Shown: in pieces, positions 18,801-30,520 of the stretch
How positions within the stretch are numbered: the stretch's first letter is position 1
How the letters are laid out: every line of letters starts with the position of its first letter
DNA from: Phoronis australis
Taxonomy: Eukaryota > Phoronida > Phoronidae
Length of the DNA: 64,000 nt
Direction of reading: 5' to 3'
Assembly: GCA_002633005.1 (NCBI GenBank)
Contig: NMRA01000035.1
Location: 662,863 to 726,862, forward strand
Notes under the pieces: generated by a model
Database searches by the model: none
What the model was told of the DNA's origin: nothing
The model's input: the letters and a program-made list of their open reading frames with translations, nothing else
Translations under genes and position numbers: made by a program

Positions 18801-21800
18801 AATTTGCTTACACAAGTCAAGGAAAATGGCAGAGAAAAAGTGCTGATAGTGTCTCTAATATTTTCCTAGCAACCTGCAATTGAGTGCTACATTTTAGACT
18901 TATTAGTATACACGACAACATAAACAAATAAAAGTAATCAAAAATTAGAAAAAAATATATTGACCTTATTGCGTAATTTCGGCCAAAAACGAGTGATATT
19001 CATGTTGGGTTACAGCAACTGGGTCAATAAATTTCCAAGCTAATGTATACAGGATCAGTCCACTTGTGACAGAAGGGGTGACCGCAAGTAAAAAAGTATT
19101 TAAAGAGTATTTTGGAGAAGTTTAATAAAACGAAGTCATGTAGATTAAAACATACACATTGGTGACTGACTTTTGTTCACAATAACTCAAAATTTTACGC
19201 TAGTATAAATAATTTTGAAAATAAATGACCATCACTCATCCCTATCCAACTCCAAGTCCTTCACTGACAACTGCAAAGCAACGATTGCCTCGACACCACA
19301 CTGAGTTTTGCAGCCCTGTCGAAGATTGTTCTCCCTTGCAGTAACTTTCAGTTGCTTGCACCCCGATCCACTGGCTTTGCAGGAAGAAGACATTGTCCTG
19401 CAATTAATCTAATCCCGAGTGTTTTCCTTTCCTCAAGTTCTGCTTGACCGAATTCACGATGGGTCGATCATGAAACTCATCTTGCACGAAAACCGGCAAA
19501 TTTTGATGAAAATTTCACGAGCTATCCAGCCGTGGAGAAGGTGATGTTTTTCAAAATGAAATAAATAAGGCTTAAAATAAATTTTGCCTGTTTTAAAACC
19601 ATGTTTTGTGAAGTGAAATGAATAAATAATCCTAATCTGCAATAAAAAATTTTGACCTAACTTTCACCGAAAGCGACTGTTTGCAGTAACCTGGTTCCCG
19701 GGACTCACAAGCTGACGTCAAGGATGGCTTGTACCAATCTCGTGGGTTTGTGCAGGAGACTACTGTTTGCAGTAGCCTCGTCACTGTTTGCAGTAGCCTC
19801 GTCACTGTTTGCAGTCTATTCAGGAAATACGATTCGCGACGTAAGACTCATTTTGTCGTGCTGGGTCACATATGCGCTAACTGCGAAGCGATACCGAAGC
19901 TAGTTTACAGTAAAACAACACGTGTAGGTGAGATAAAAGGTCATATATATTATGACAAACTAAACTACTACAGATATTGATAAATACAACAGTTATATAT
20001 GTTGAACTGTAAAAGGACAATCGAAAAGTAGGTCATGGTGCTCCATATCTGCCTCCATGTAAATTACCCGATTTCAGACTTCAGAGTTAACTATAAGACA
20101 ATTTTGTGTTATAAATCGTTACCTTAGTCTTTATTTGTAAGTTTGTAAAGTTTGTAATCTTTTTGTCTCGAATTATCGCTGATAAATCATTTATTGTAAG
20201 CTTTTTTTAGCGCACGAAAAAGTGCCTCTTGTTCCTCCTGTCCAAAAGAGCGCTATACTCTCGAATACAAACATGATGTAGTTTAGACGCGTGCGCATCT
20301 CCTCAAGTTGTTTTCTCGAAGTCAAGGCCAAGTTGTTTTCATGGCGAGTTTTCGATCGTCCGGAAGGCCTAATTTTGATCGGTCGGGAGATTGATGTTTT
20401 TCCAGTTGCGCAATATGCCCCCCCCCCCCGATTTTTAGATAATTTATTACTCTTTTAATTGGTAATTATTTCTTTTTCAGAAGTTCTGTCAAACTGCTGT
20501 GCATTGACACTTTTCATACAGCAGTCGTTAGTTCACTTAGTCGCATCATAGACCAATGTTGTCTTGTGGTTTGATGTGAAATTTCCTCCTAGTCCTAGCT
20601 CAGATGTATTTGTTTCTGAGCTGATGTGTTGTTTTTTGCTCTTTACCTTTTAAGCTGTGTAATTCATTGTTTTCATCAAACATGAGGTTGATGATGAGCC
20701 TGTTCCATATGCTAACAACACATTTAAACAGCAATATCTCTGTAGAAATCGATCCAAATTTTATATAATACACACCACCATGTTTGTCTTAATGAGACAA
20801 TTTTTTTTATATGCAGCACATGTATATTCTTTTATTTTTTTACGAAATTTTGTAAAAAGGCAGATATTTTATGCATAATCGTCGCGTTTCAACGGCCATT
20901 TTCTCGGTAACCGATCACCCAATTTTTCTGATTTTGCATCATTTCATTTCTCGCACCAAGGGCTTTTCAAAAATGTATGACATATGGGTATTGCAAAAAA
21001 ATTTAAAAAACGTTGACCTCCCTAGTAAAGGTAGGTGACAATCTGACACTGATGCAGCAGAAGAATGCATCCACCGACCCAGGGCCAGCGCAGAGACTGT
21101 GTACGAAGTATCCCTGGTTCTGGTTGATGGAAAAGCGAAATAACTGCGGAAAATTAACCAATTTTGAATTTATTTTGATTGCCTCGGGTAATATTTTCCG
21201 TTGTTGAGATATCCTCCAATTTTACAGCTTATCCATCATTGTAGCGTTTCTCTTGTGAAAATCTGCTTAGCTTTGTTTCGCGTAAGCAATAGCATATTAC
21301 TGAGAAAGAGGATTTCTCTGAATTTTTGAGGCTAAAAAAGCCACCAACTCTTTACCCAGCGGATCTGTGATAGGTATGCCTATACGATGTATTACATGAC
21401 GAGAGGGTCTGCTTGTTTGACAATACCCCGACTAATGCCATAGCAGCGACTCAACGGCTCTGAACTCTTCTGGTTCGTGTAATTGGCCATAGATGTGGCG
21501 ACGAGTAGCTTAGCATTGACGCCGACTAGCCATCCCAACAAGGCACAGGTTCGGTCCCTTATCACATTATTTTCATGTGGGTGTCAACTTGGTAACGACC
21601 ACACATTTATAATCTCACTATCCATATGTACTTTGCTCGTGTTAGTTCGGGCAAAGAACATCTTTGCCTTGGGACCCTTCCTCCCGAGACCCCTGTGTCA
21701 GACGAGCATTGTTTCCGTGTGCGCAACTTCTCTAGGAGGAGGGGTCGAATATTAAAAAAGCAGGTGGGGCAAAGAGAATATTGGGTGTAATCTGAAAAAG

Positions 21801-22932
21801 TGTCCCCGATATTGAAGCAGCGATAAAAACCCGCCTGCCATCACAAACACCAACTTTTGACTTGATTGTTTAATGTGTAACGGGAATCGGTGGAGCGACC
21901 AGCACCGATCTACCTAGTTTCTAAAATGTCGACTGTTCGTAGCCGATAAAAATATTTGCAGCGTTGTGTACTTTTTCACTCGTTCGAATCGCATACGAGA
22001 GAACCATGGTCACAACTTATAGAGAGTGAAACAAGAGAGAAGTAGATAAATATACTGAATTTTATTATGCAATATATATGAAACACAGATCTACAAACTT
22101 ACAACTCATCGCTAACTTCCGTCGACATCGCAGCTTTAACTTTTAGCCCAAAGAATTTATAAACAAGAAGAATTCGCTAAAAACGTCAAAGTCCAAATTT
22201 AAAAGGCCCAAACAGTTAGGTTGTTTGGTTGGGATTCCTTGCGGATAGATTCCAGACCCGGCAAAATCCGAAGTTTTAGTGTGAGGGGCCCATTTTTATA
22301 GGCTTATTCGCACCGCGAACGTTCCAAATTACGCTAAAATAGGGGTCTCAAGATAAATGTGAAAACCAATCAGAATAGAACTAAAAATTTCGTCATCGGA
22401 AGTTCCATATAAGGAATTGACCATCTTACACCCCTTTAAAATATAATAACACACTCTAGCTTCTGAGACTAAACTGACGACTCGTCCTCACTCACGGCTC
22501 CATCAATAGACGGCGCTCCCGTCACAAATGCAATGAATTTGATCTCAAATTGTTTCTTGGAAAAATGTGTAGTTTTGGGCTTGGAAAGAGCTGACGGTTT
22601 ATTACTGCTTGAAACCAGGCTCTATACTTGTCATGGGGTATCTGACTTTATTCACCGAGTACGGTCTCGAAGAATAACAAGTTATCAGTTCTTTGCAATG
22701 CCAAAATCACTTTACTTCTCTTTTGGGTACGGAACAAGTGGTCTGTATTATAGGTCAGTTTCTTTGACGGAACAAGGGTTTATAGCAGTGAAATGGGGGA
22801 ATAGCGTTAAAGAGGGGAAAATTTTTATGCGAATGGGCTAAGAAAGGTAGGAGCCTTGTACAAGCGGATTTTCTCATTTCGTCGCTTTTCAAAAAAAGGT
22901 AAAAAAAATTTATTCCAGCTCGAAGAATTGAG
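15876..22932. other. Seven-kilobase intergenic stretch without a recognisable gene
   Basis: Short open frames here show no conserved family pattern and no matched splice sites. Visible structure: three copies of a 21-bp repeat at 19762-19820, a run of 12 C at 20418-20429, and a partial R3 hairpin motif near 22560-22620. The end contains the probable leader of the GST gene: a splice acceptor (TTTATTCCAG) sits about 15 bases before its ATG, so the promoter and a non-coding first exon may lie somewhere in this stretch. Confidence 0.55.
19762..19820. repeat. 21-bp tandem repeat, about three copies
   Basis: ACTGTTTGCAGTAGCCTCGT repeats at 19762, 19783 and 19804 (21-base period), with a degenerate copy near 19675. 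Confidence 0.85.
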
Positions 22933-25900
22933 ATGCCTTCCTACGAACTTGTTTACTTCAACTTTAAGGGACGTGCCGAAGTCGCAAGATGTCTATTTGC
23001 TCTCGCCGATGTGGAATATAAAGACACGCGAGTCGATGGAGAAGAATTTAAAAAAATGAAGCCTGGTTTGTTGCATCAAAGTGCTCTGGTGTGCCGCTCT
23101 AGCGTACCATTCCTGCAAAACGACTGTCACATCATTTGTTCTTTTACTGAAAGAGTCATAATCAATTTCACGACACAAAATGCAGGATTACTGTTGGATG
23201 AAAAAGATTTCTTGAAATTATTAGCTTTGACCAGGGACCTGTGTCTTATTTTCCCACGAGCTTCACGATATGGCTGAAAAGGGTTTAGTCAAGTAATTAT
23301 GAGCTTATCAGTTAAGAAATAATTTATAGAAATTATTGCACTAACCAGCAGTTATGTGTATATTCTAAGAGACTTTGCTCATTTGCTCAAGTGAGATTTA
23401 ATTATTTTTCAGAAATAGTTCCGTGGAGTACGGTGACCCAAAGATGATATCGTGTGTTTCTTTTTTAATTATCTCAGGATCTTGAGATCCCGACTTAATT
23501 ATCTCGGGATCTCAAGATCCCGATTTAATTATCTCGGGATCTCATCCCATAAACATCAGACAAGTAAATCTGTTGCGGCTGATAAATCTAAGCTCTCTCC
23601 TTTCCTCAGACCATGTTATCTGGATTGTTGACAGATGGAAGTTCTAAACATAAGCGTTGTCATTGAAAATCACCTGAATTACCTTTAGCCTACCCATTTT
23701 GTCCAGATTACACAAGGTGCACAACAAATCAACGATACCTTGCTTTGGGTTTTCTCATTTGTGCACTGTCCATTTCCCGAAAGTAGGACTAGTCAACATT
23801 TTGTATAAGACAGGTAAATTAAAAGTGTCATTTCCAAATTTGCATCCTGGTGCTACTGCCTGGAATTCTCAGCAATAACAATTCTTACTCATAACTGCAT
23901 ATCTAATGTGAATTTGCTGTCAAGTGCCAGACATTCCATTGCTTTTTTAAAAGTTCTCAAAGCACGTTTATTCCATTGCAGATTTAGTGTTTGGCGTGGT
24001 GCCTGAGCTCAGAGTCGATGGTGACTTCCGCTTGTGCCAAAGCGGAACAATAAACAGATATCTGGCGGAAGAGTTCGGTATGGGCATATAGGAAATGTTT
24101 TCAGTTGTCCTGCTGATTAAAATAGTAACTTAATTGAATTGACATCGTACTGTCACCTAGGTAATAAAATATCTTCGCTTGCAAGGGTCAAATTTCTTAA
24201 CTAACTTTATTTCTTAATAGTAGACCCATAAAACTAAATGTAAGTTTTAAGTCCTTGATGATCACTGAATCTTATGTGTACTAAAATAATTCCTAGGTGT
24301 TGGTAATTTTGTGACTGAGTTTTTTTCTAAAAAATATCAATTTTTCACGGAGATCGTCGTAATTTCCATAAACAAGAAATTTTCCGCACAGAACTTGTAA
24401 ATTCTGTCTCCAAATATTCAAACTTAATTCAATTAGACACAAAAGCATGTCTCAGTGAGATTTCCTTTGAAGGGATTGTTCTGAAACCCCCTCGACCCTC
24501 ACACCCTCGACCTACGATCCCCACGACCCAGTCTATACATAAGCTCGACTCGATCTGAAGATAGAACAAGCGCTGACTTGCAGGACCAATGAGTTGGGCT
24601 GTGAGCCCGGCTGGCTTTTCCCTGTTTTTTTGTAATTAAGGCAGTCTATTCGGCAAGTTTGAAAGTCAAAAACAGAAAAACAACGTGACCAAGTCAAATG
24701 AAAGACCTACCAACCTTACAAATGTTCCCTGCAAAGTGAAATCGTCTCGTCTGCTCTTCAGTGAATTGCAGAGTGCAAGGAGCCGTCAAAACTGTAATTT
24801 CACCAGTAAATACAGTTTGAAAAAACAAACTTTTAACTAAAAAGATTTCAGCGTTACATGGAGTATATTGTGAACGAGTATACAATATAAAGCAAATAAT
24901 AATAATATGAAATTAAGTACATTCAAACGGTTACCGTACTCTCTCCCTAAGTAATAAGCTCACTCATACCTCTATTGCCACAGGTCGTGGGTGGAGGGGG
25001 TCGTGGGTTGAGGCGGCCGAGGGGTGTGGGAGTCTGGGGGGTTTCAGAACAATCCCCTTTAAAGGTTTTGATCCCGAAAACTGCTGTCAAAATGAATACG
25101 TCAACATTAATTGAACAAAACGTAAGTCTTTGATTTGTGACATCCAAGTTCTCGTGCTAAAATGAAAATCCCAGATGCGCTTTTGTAGCTAAGAACAAAG
25201 ACAGAGATTTGCAAATTTTGTGTGAATGTGGTGGGAAGTGCAGCGGCCTTCATGAAATGTAACGATTGTTGAGAAGAAAACGCAAGCCTGTCATTACGAA
25301 CACCTAGACGTTGCTTTCGTGCACATAATAAAATAATCTAATCATCAGGGATTTTAAAAATATGTCATTTTATGAGTCTATTAATAATACTTTTAAAAAG
25401 GTATTTAAGAAAGTCTACCCTTGCTACCAAAGGTATCCTACGACCAGCGCCTATGAACCTCACTTTCCGACACAAAATCAGCTTTTGATTGAGACTATTT
25501 ACTGTTATGAAACTCGTCTCAAATTATTCCTTTGTCAAACAGATGTGATTTGTGGTCTTGGAAAGAAATGACAGTTGGTTATTGCTTGAGATGAGGCACT
25601 ACAGTGACGGATTTAGAGGGGGTCAAGGGGCCAAGCCCCCCCCCCTAAAATTCTCCAAGATTCCATGTGGCAGTTCGGGAGTGGGAATGTCTGACAGGCA
25701 AAATCCTGGCTAATACTCTGCCCTGCCCCCCCAACTCAAAATCCTGTATCCGCCCCTGCTACAAGTTGGCGCATCACGGCGTGTTAGTTTATTCTACACG
25801 CATAGTCTCGACCATTAAGTAACTGTCAGTTATTTGCAAGTACAGAACAAGTAGAGGCCAATTTAATCAGCAACAAGTGATCAAAATCAAAAAGTAGTGT

Positions 25901-27571
25901 CTTCGACAGAAAGTGGGATTGAGTTCCGTAGGCTCAAGAATCTCTCTCGAAGGTTAGCAGCTTGTAATGCGTGCTGACTTGCGTGATCTTGCGTGAAAAC
26001 GCGGTCTTCGTGTCAAGGGAACGCACACCTGGTTTATAGCCAACTATATTAGGACGCACAGTTTGAGATCCCTCAGATTTATACAGGAACGAACGGATTT
26101 TTTTCCATATAATACTGATCTCAAGGTTAAATAAATTTAAATGTCCCTTTCGACATTACAGAGTCTATTGACTTGTTTTCTTGTCTAGAACATGATCCAT
26201 GCTGCACACGAGACTCGTAAATTACGGCTTTTCGTTTTACTTCAGGTCTGATGGGGAACACCAAGAAAGAGCGCTTCTACGTGGACATGATTGTAGGGTG
26301 TTTTGATGACATCCTTGAGCCTCTTGTAGCGATATTTTTCGAACAAAATGAATCATGGAAGGTGTGACTTCAAACTCTCTTCTAAATGCTGTCTTAATGT
26401 CGTGTCTTTAATTGAAAGATTTTCTTGCTCTGAGAGAATTGCACAACGGCGTGACAAATAAATGTGACAAGTGCGAATTCAGTGAACAAAAGATCGTGGA
26501 ACCGTAAAAAACTTTCAACGAAGCTGGTGGATTAGGCCAAAAAAGTTTAGTTGGTTCAGCTTTTAGTTTTTTGAATATCAAGTTGGTGGTGTGGTATTCC
26601 TTTTGGTCCTCGCTTCTTCAAAAAGAGAAAACCCTCCTGAGAGGAGCAAAAATGACGTGGGACTTGTTTGTATTTTATACTCTACCGCTTGGCAAATGAT
26701 AAGTTTCAAACTTTACTTATCCTTGACTATGTGCCCTTGTGCAACTTTTCAAAAAAAATAAATGCGGTCCGGTGTTTTTTTTTTTCTTTATTCAGTGATC
26801 GAAGGTCTCAAAGTGAGACCAGAACAAACTTATGGCCGAACGGGTTGTTATTTAGGTTAAACGATTGGTGTTGCTTCCACAGGCGGATTTAACGGCGAAA
26901 TACAAAGAGAAGTTGCCAAACTATTTGGTTATGTTAGAAACTATTCTTTCGAAAAACGACGACGGCAGCAGCTGGTTTGTTGGGAATTCTGTAAGTAAAC
27001 TTTTAGAATCAATGAAGACTCATTGTTGTGAGAGATTGGGAGTGTGACATCGACTGCGGCTTCGAAAGTGTGTTATGATCTGGAATTTTTTGTCACGACT
27101 TTTGATAGAGATCTTTCTTCTTGAATTGATTAGTTTTGGTTCAATGATTCACAGGACGATCGGCCTGTGCGCCTGGTTTTTTGACAAAACATTCGTCTGC
27201 CATCTACACACTGAATCCGATATTTGAGAGTAACTTTTCTCACTTTAGGACATCGATTTCACACGAGTCGAGAAACATCTGCAAGTGTGTTGGGCGTGTA
27301 AGTTATTTTTGATGAAAAAACATTGCATACACCCATCACATTCGTTTGCCTCAACGAGCATCAATTATTCGAGTTTGTGGTTTACATTATGCAATCTACA
27401 TTTCAGCCAACTCTTGCCGACGTTTACGTTGCCAATGGTCTGTCTATGTTGCAAGGTGATTTGGCGGAATTCGTCGAGAAATGTCCGAAACTCGTTGCCC
27501 ATGGTCAGCGCTTTAGGGACATACCAAAGATTGCCGATTGGATTAAGAAAAGACCGGTCACAGATCATTAA
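22933..27571 (+). CDS. Sigma-class glutathione S-transferase (HPGDS / S-crystallin family), complete
   Basis: Exons 22933-23065, 23982-24077, 26246-26361, 26883-26990 and 27407-27571 join in frame to 205 aa, the usual length of the class. The N-terminal thioredoxin-like domain starts [19 protein letters not shown]; Tyr8 is the expected catalytic Tyr that activates glutathione. VPELRVDG carries the conserved cis-Pro, and [14 protein letters not shown] is the glutathione gamma-Glu binding loop and end of domain 1. The all-helical second domain contains TLADVYV (the conserved N-cap/Asp region) and ends [13 protein letters not shown]. The family conjugates glutathione or isomerises prostaglandin H2 in the cytosol. 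The exon 1 donor is unusual (G|GTTTGT), but the reading across it ([15 protein letters not shown]) fits the family. A splice acceptor 15 bases upstream of the ATG implies a non-coding first exon. Specific substrate unknown. Confidence 0.93.
23463..23550. repeat. 30-bp tandem repeat of a palindrome, in GST intron 1
   Basis: TTAATTATCTCGGGATCTCA repeats with a 30-base period (TTAATT at 23465, 23495 and 23525). Each unit holds the inverted repeat ATCTCGGGATCT...AGATCCCGAT, so single strands could fold into serial hairpins. Confidence 0.85.
24460..25065. repeat. Inverted repeat pair in GST intron 2
   Basis: GGGATTGTTCTGAAACCCCC at 24472-24491 is matched, inverted, near 25037-25060. Diverged C-rich runs (CTCGACC..., complement GGTCGTGG...) flank the matching cores. 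The roughly 450-base interior is AT-rich with no gene. It could be a MITE with long termini. Confidence 0.55.
25602..25758. mobile_element. hAT-like MITE, both termini present
   Basis: It begins CAGTGACGGATTTAGAGGGG and ends ATCCTGTATCCGCCCCTG, whose complement is CAGGGGCGGATACAGGAT, giving imperfect terminal inverted repeats of the CAGNGGCGGAT type. The element is 157 bp and too short for a transposase. I found no clean 8-bp target duplication. It lies in GST intron 2 and is immediately preceded by an R3 hairpin motif. Confidence 0.7.
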
Positions 27572-30520
27572 AATAAGATGCTTCTACACACAGATGCTTT
27601 GGAACTTATTCTTATGAGCAAGTGGCTTCTGTTGATGACCAATAATATTTTTGTTACCTCAGTGCATATTTTAATCAACGTTTAAGTTTACTTAGGCGTA
27701 GCAAAGAACATCAGCGTTTATGTTTAAGGAGCGAATTTAATTTTTTCGGCAGGTATTCGCCAACTTTTTGGCGAAGCGTCGAAGTCAACTTTATTTGACA
27801 AATACAAATTTGGAAATGTCAATTGAGTTAGGACGTGATATTTATCTAATCAAGAGCATTCCATACATATGGAATGAGCAGGTATTCTATCGCCACAACA
27901 CAAATGATTTGATTTTACCACGTGCGCACGTGCTTATTTGCATACACAGTACTTACGACCCTGCGTTTCTTTTGTTTTTATTTTCTTCAGGACGTGTGCT
28001 TAATGTGGCCATCACATTTTCTTATTTTTTTCATCAATGACCCACCCTATTCGCGGCTAACTATGAAATTGGTCACACAAAGCATGCAATACCTGATGCT
28101 TTGCCTTGTCGCTTTGACAATGACCTTTGCCGCAACAAAAAGCGTGTGCGCCACAAATTAATGTCTGCAGCGGGTACTGACGAATCATCTCGTGGGTAGT
28201 TTAACTATAATCAAGTAAACACAAGGCGACTGGAACAGTGATCGTACAATTTGACTTCTGGTGATAAGAACAAAGGAATGCTGAGAGCGTCACCTGGTGG
28301 TGAACATAGATAATACAACAGCTACCTAAAAGCAATAGGATTGTATCTTACAAAGCCACCTTTTGATTTACAGGTTTGCATATTTGAAAATAGTTGATTC
28401 CGTGCAAAGATCATCCTTCAATCCTGGAGGCCTACCTTTAAGCCAGCAAGACATTTCGACTATGCCATAAGATTCTTATTCAGGGTGGTTGCGCCTTAAC
28501 TTTTCAGATTTTACAAGTGGATGAAGGACAAATTTGGTTAAGTAAAAAAATTTTTTCCGTCACCTTTTAAGGTCAAGACAATGAGATGCACTACTCGACA
28601 CTACTTTCACTGAAATTAATCAAGCTGTCCTTAGATTTGCCTTTTCCACTTTATTCTAGAAACTCCCCCAAAACCTTGAACTGAAACAACTTAATAGTAA
28701 AGCATACATGAATAAATCTATATAACCAGTATAAAATCACTACTTCCTGTACCCAACTGGCTCTCTTACACCAAAGGCAAATAAGACAGTTGTCACTTGT
28801 CAGTGTACATAAGGATAAAATTGAATGTGGAATTGCTTTTAACCCACAAACAAAAAAATGGTCAAATAAAAAATCGATATGGAGAATACTCCAAGTGATC
28901 CCATCACAAGAAGCTTTTTATATTAAATTACACAATGTATCCTGAATGTAAATTTTTATTTAGCTTTAGAAACGGTTAAAATGACTATTACTTCACATAT
29001 AAATTAGAAAACCAAATTTATAACTGCAGCATACATATATTGTCTATACTTTAATAGCGAAAATTTGGATAATCATGCCATTTCTGATAATTACCACATC
29101 TGTCAATAAAATGGGCTTAACCTATTGACTTTATACAACAAATAAATACAGTTAACATGTAGAATCAAGCAACAGCAGCTACTGATGCAGCAAAAATGTA
29201 TTGGAATGAGCAGTGATGCAACAACCAAATAACAAAACAACAAAAAGACAATTGCACAGCTTTACCTGAATAAAAACATTTAACCTACCAAGTCAAACTC
29301 TAACTTGTAGGAAGGTAAAAATACTTGAAGGTTCTACATAAACACCACTTATTTGCTACCCAGACACTGATGAAATGCAGTTTTGTGCAATATCACAAGA
29401 TTTTCTCACTTGGCAAATTTGAAGGAAACCGGTTTACAATACGAATGAAATTACACTCCAGCTGCAGGTTTCAAAACTCACAATAAAATTCCAGTGAAAG
29501 ACACTTTTAAGACCAGGTTGCAGACGAAAATACAAATAAAATCTTTGAAAAGGGCATTCCCCTGAACTGATAGCCTAAAAATGTAATTAGTGGTCAAAAA
29601 TATTTCCTGATCACAACAGCAATTAATATCTAACCTCAAAATGGAGTGACCACCCATGATCCATTAGGAAGGGTCAGCCAACCCTTTAAAATCAATGGCT
29701 TTTTATACTCTTCACAAAAGCGGGCACTTTTTAGAACACAATATTCTTTAATTAAAAGATGGAAAGGGCATGGGCGACGCACCGTAGGGGGCTCAGGGGG
29801 GCCATAGCACCCACATTTTCAGTGCTGCGCCACCCATGAAGGGTAGCACTGTCGTAACAAATTTATTTAAGGTCAAACTAAATCTTTGTACAGGACAACC
29901 ACAATACAACACAACATTTTAACTCATCAACATAATGCTAGAGACAGAACTAACAAATACTGTTTCAGCACGAGGCGTAAACCTCCTGCTTAACATCGCA
30001 GTGTAATCAAAATTCTTCAAACATATGCCCACGTGACCGTGGCCATTGTACGCAAGTTTAAGGAGGTGAAATCACAAGAAATACAATATGTTACAGCCAA
30101 ACTTGTATAAGTCTTACATGCAAAGGTGGAATTTTCACTAACACAAGTTCCAAGGGAAGGTTGTTCTTGTTCATGCATTTTGGCCTTCAGCTAATTTTGC
30201 CCAACTCTGATAAAAAATCTTGGCTCCTTGGATCTGACTTATGCAAGCTTTACAATAGCTCCATCATTGTAGTTCCCACCCATTTAGTGAACTGACACTA
30301 TTTCAACAATATTTTTTCTGAACTTATTCTAAATATTTCACAAAACAACTCAACTGCAATGCTTTTATAACAAATATTGCAATAACCGAATAAATGATGT
30401 GTTTTGCACTTGAACAACTTGTAAAATCTCAACACATAATAGTTAACAATTATCTCACATCTGACTTCAGGCACAATAAATAACACTACTGTACAACTAC
30501 CACTACGCCTCCTCCCCTCC
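27572..30520. other. Gap between GST and DYDC; no gene seen
   Basis: A-rich and T-rich sequence without coding exons. The right-hand part probably includes the DYDC 3' UTR (minus strand). A G/C-rich patch at 29785-29840 resembles a fragment of a MITE. Confidence 0.5.

Noticed and set aside
23463-23550. Regular palindromic repeats as a CRISPR-like array
   Set aside because: Eukaryotic intron, units directly adjacent without unique spacers, no cas genes.
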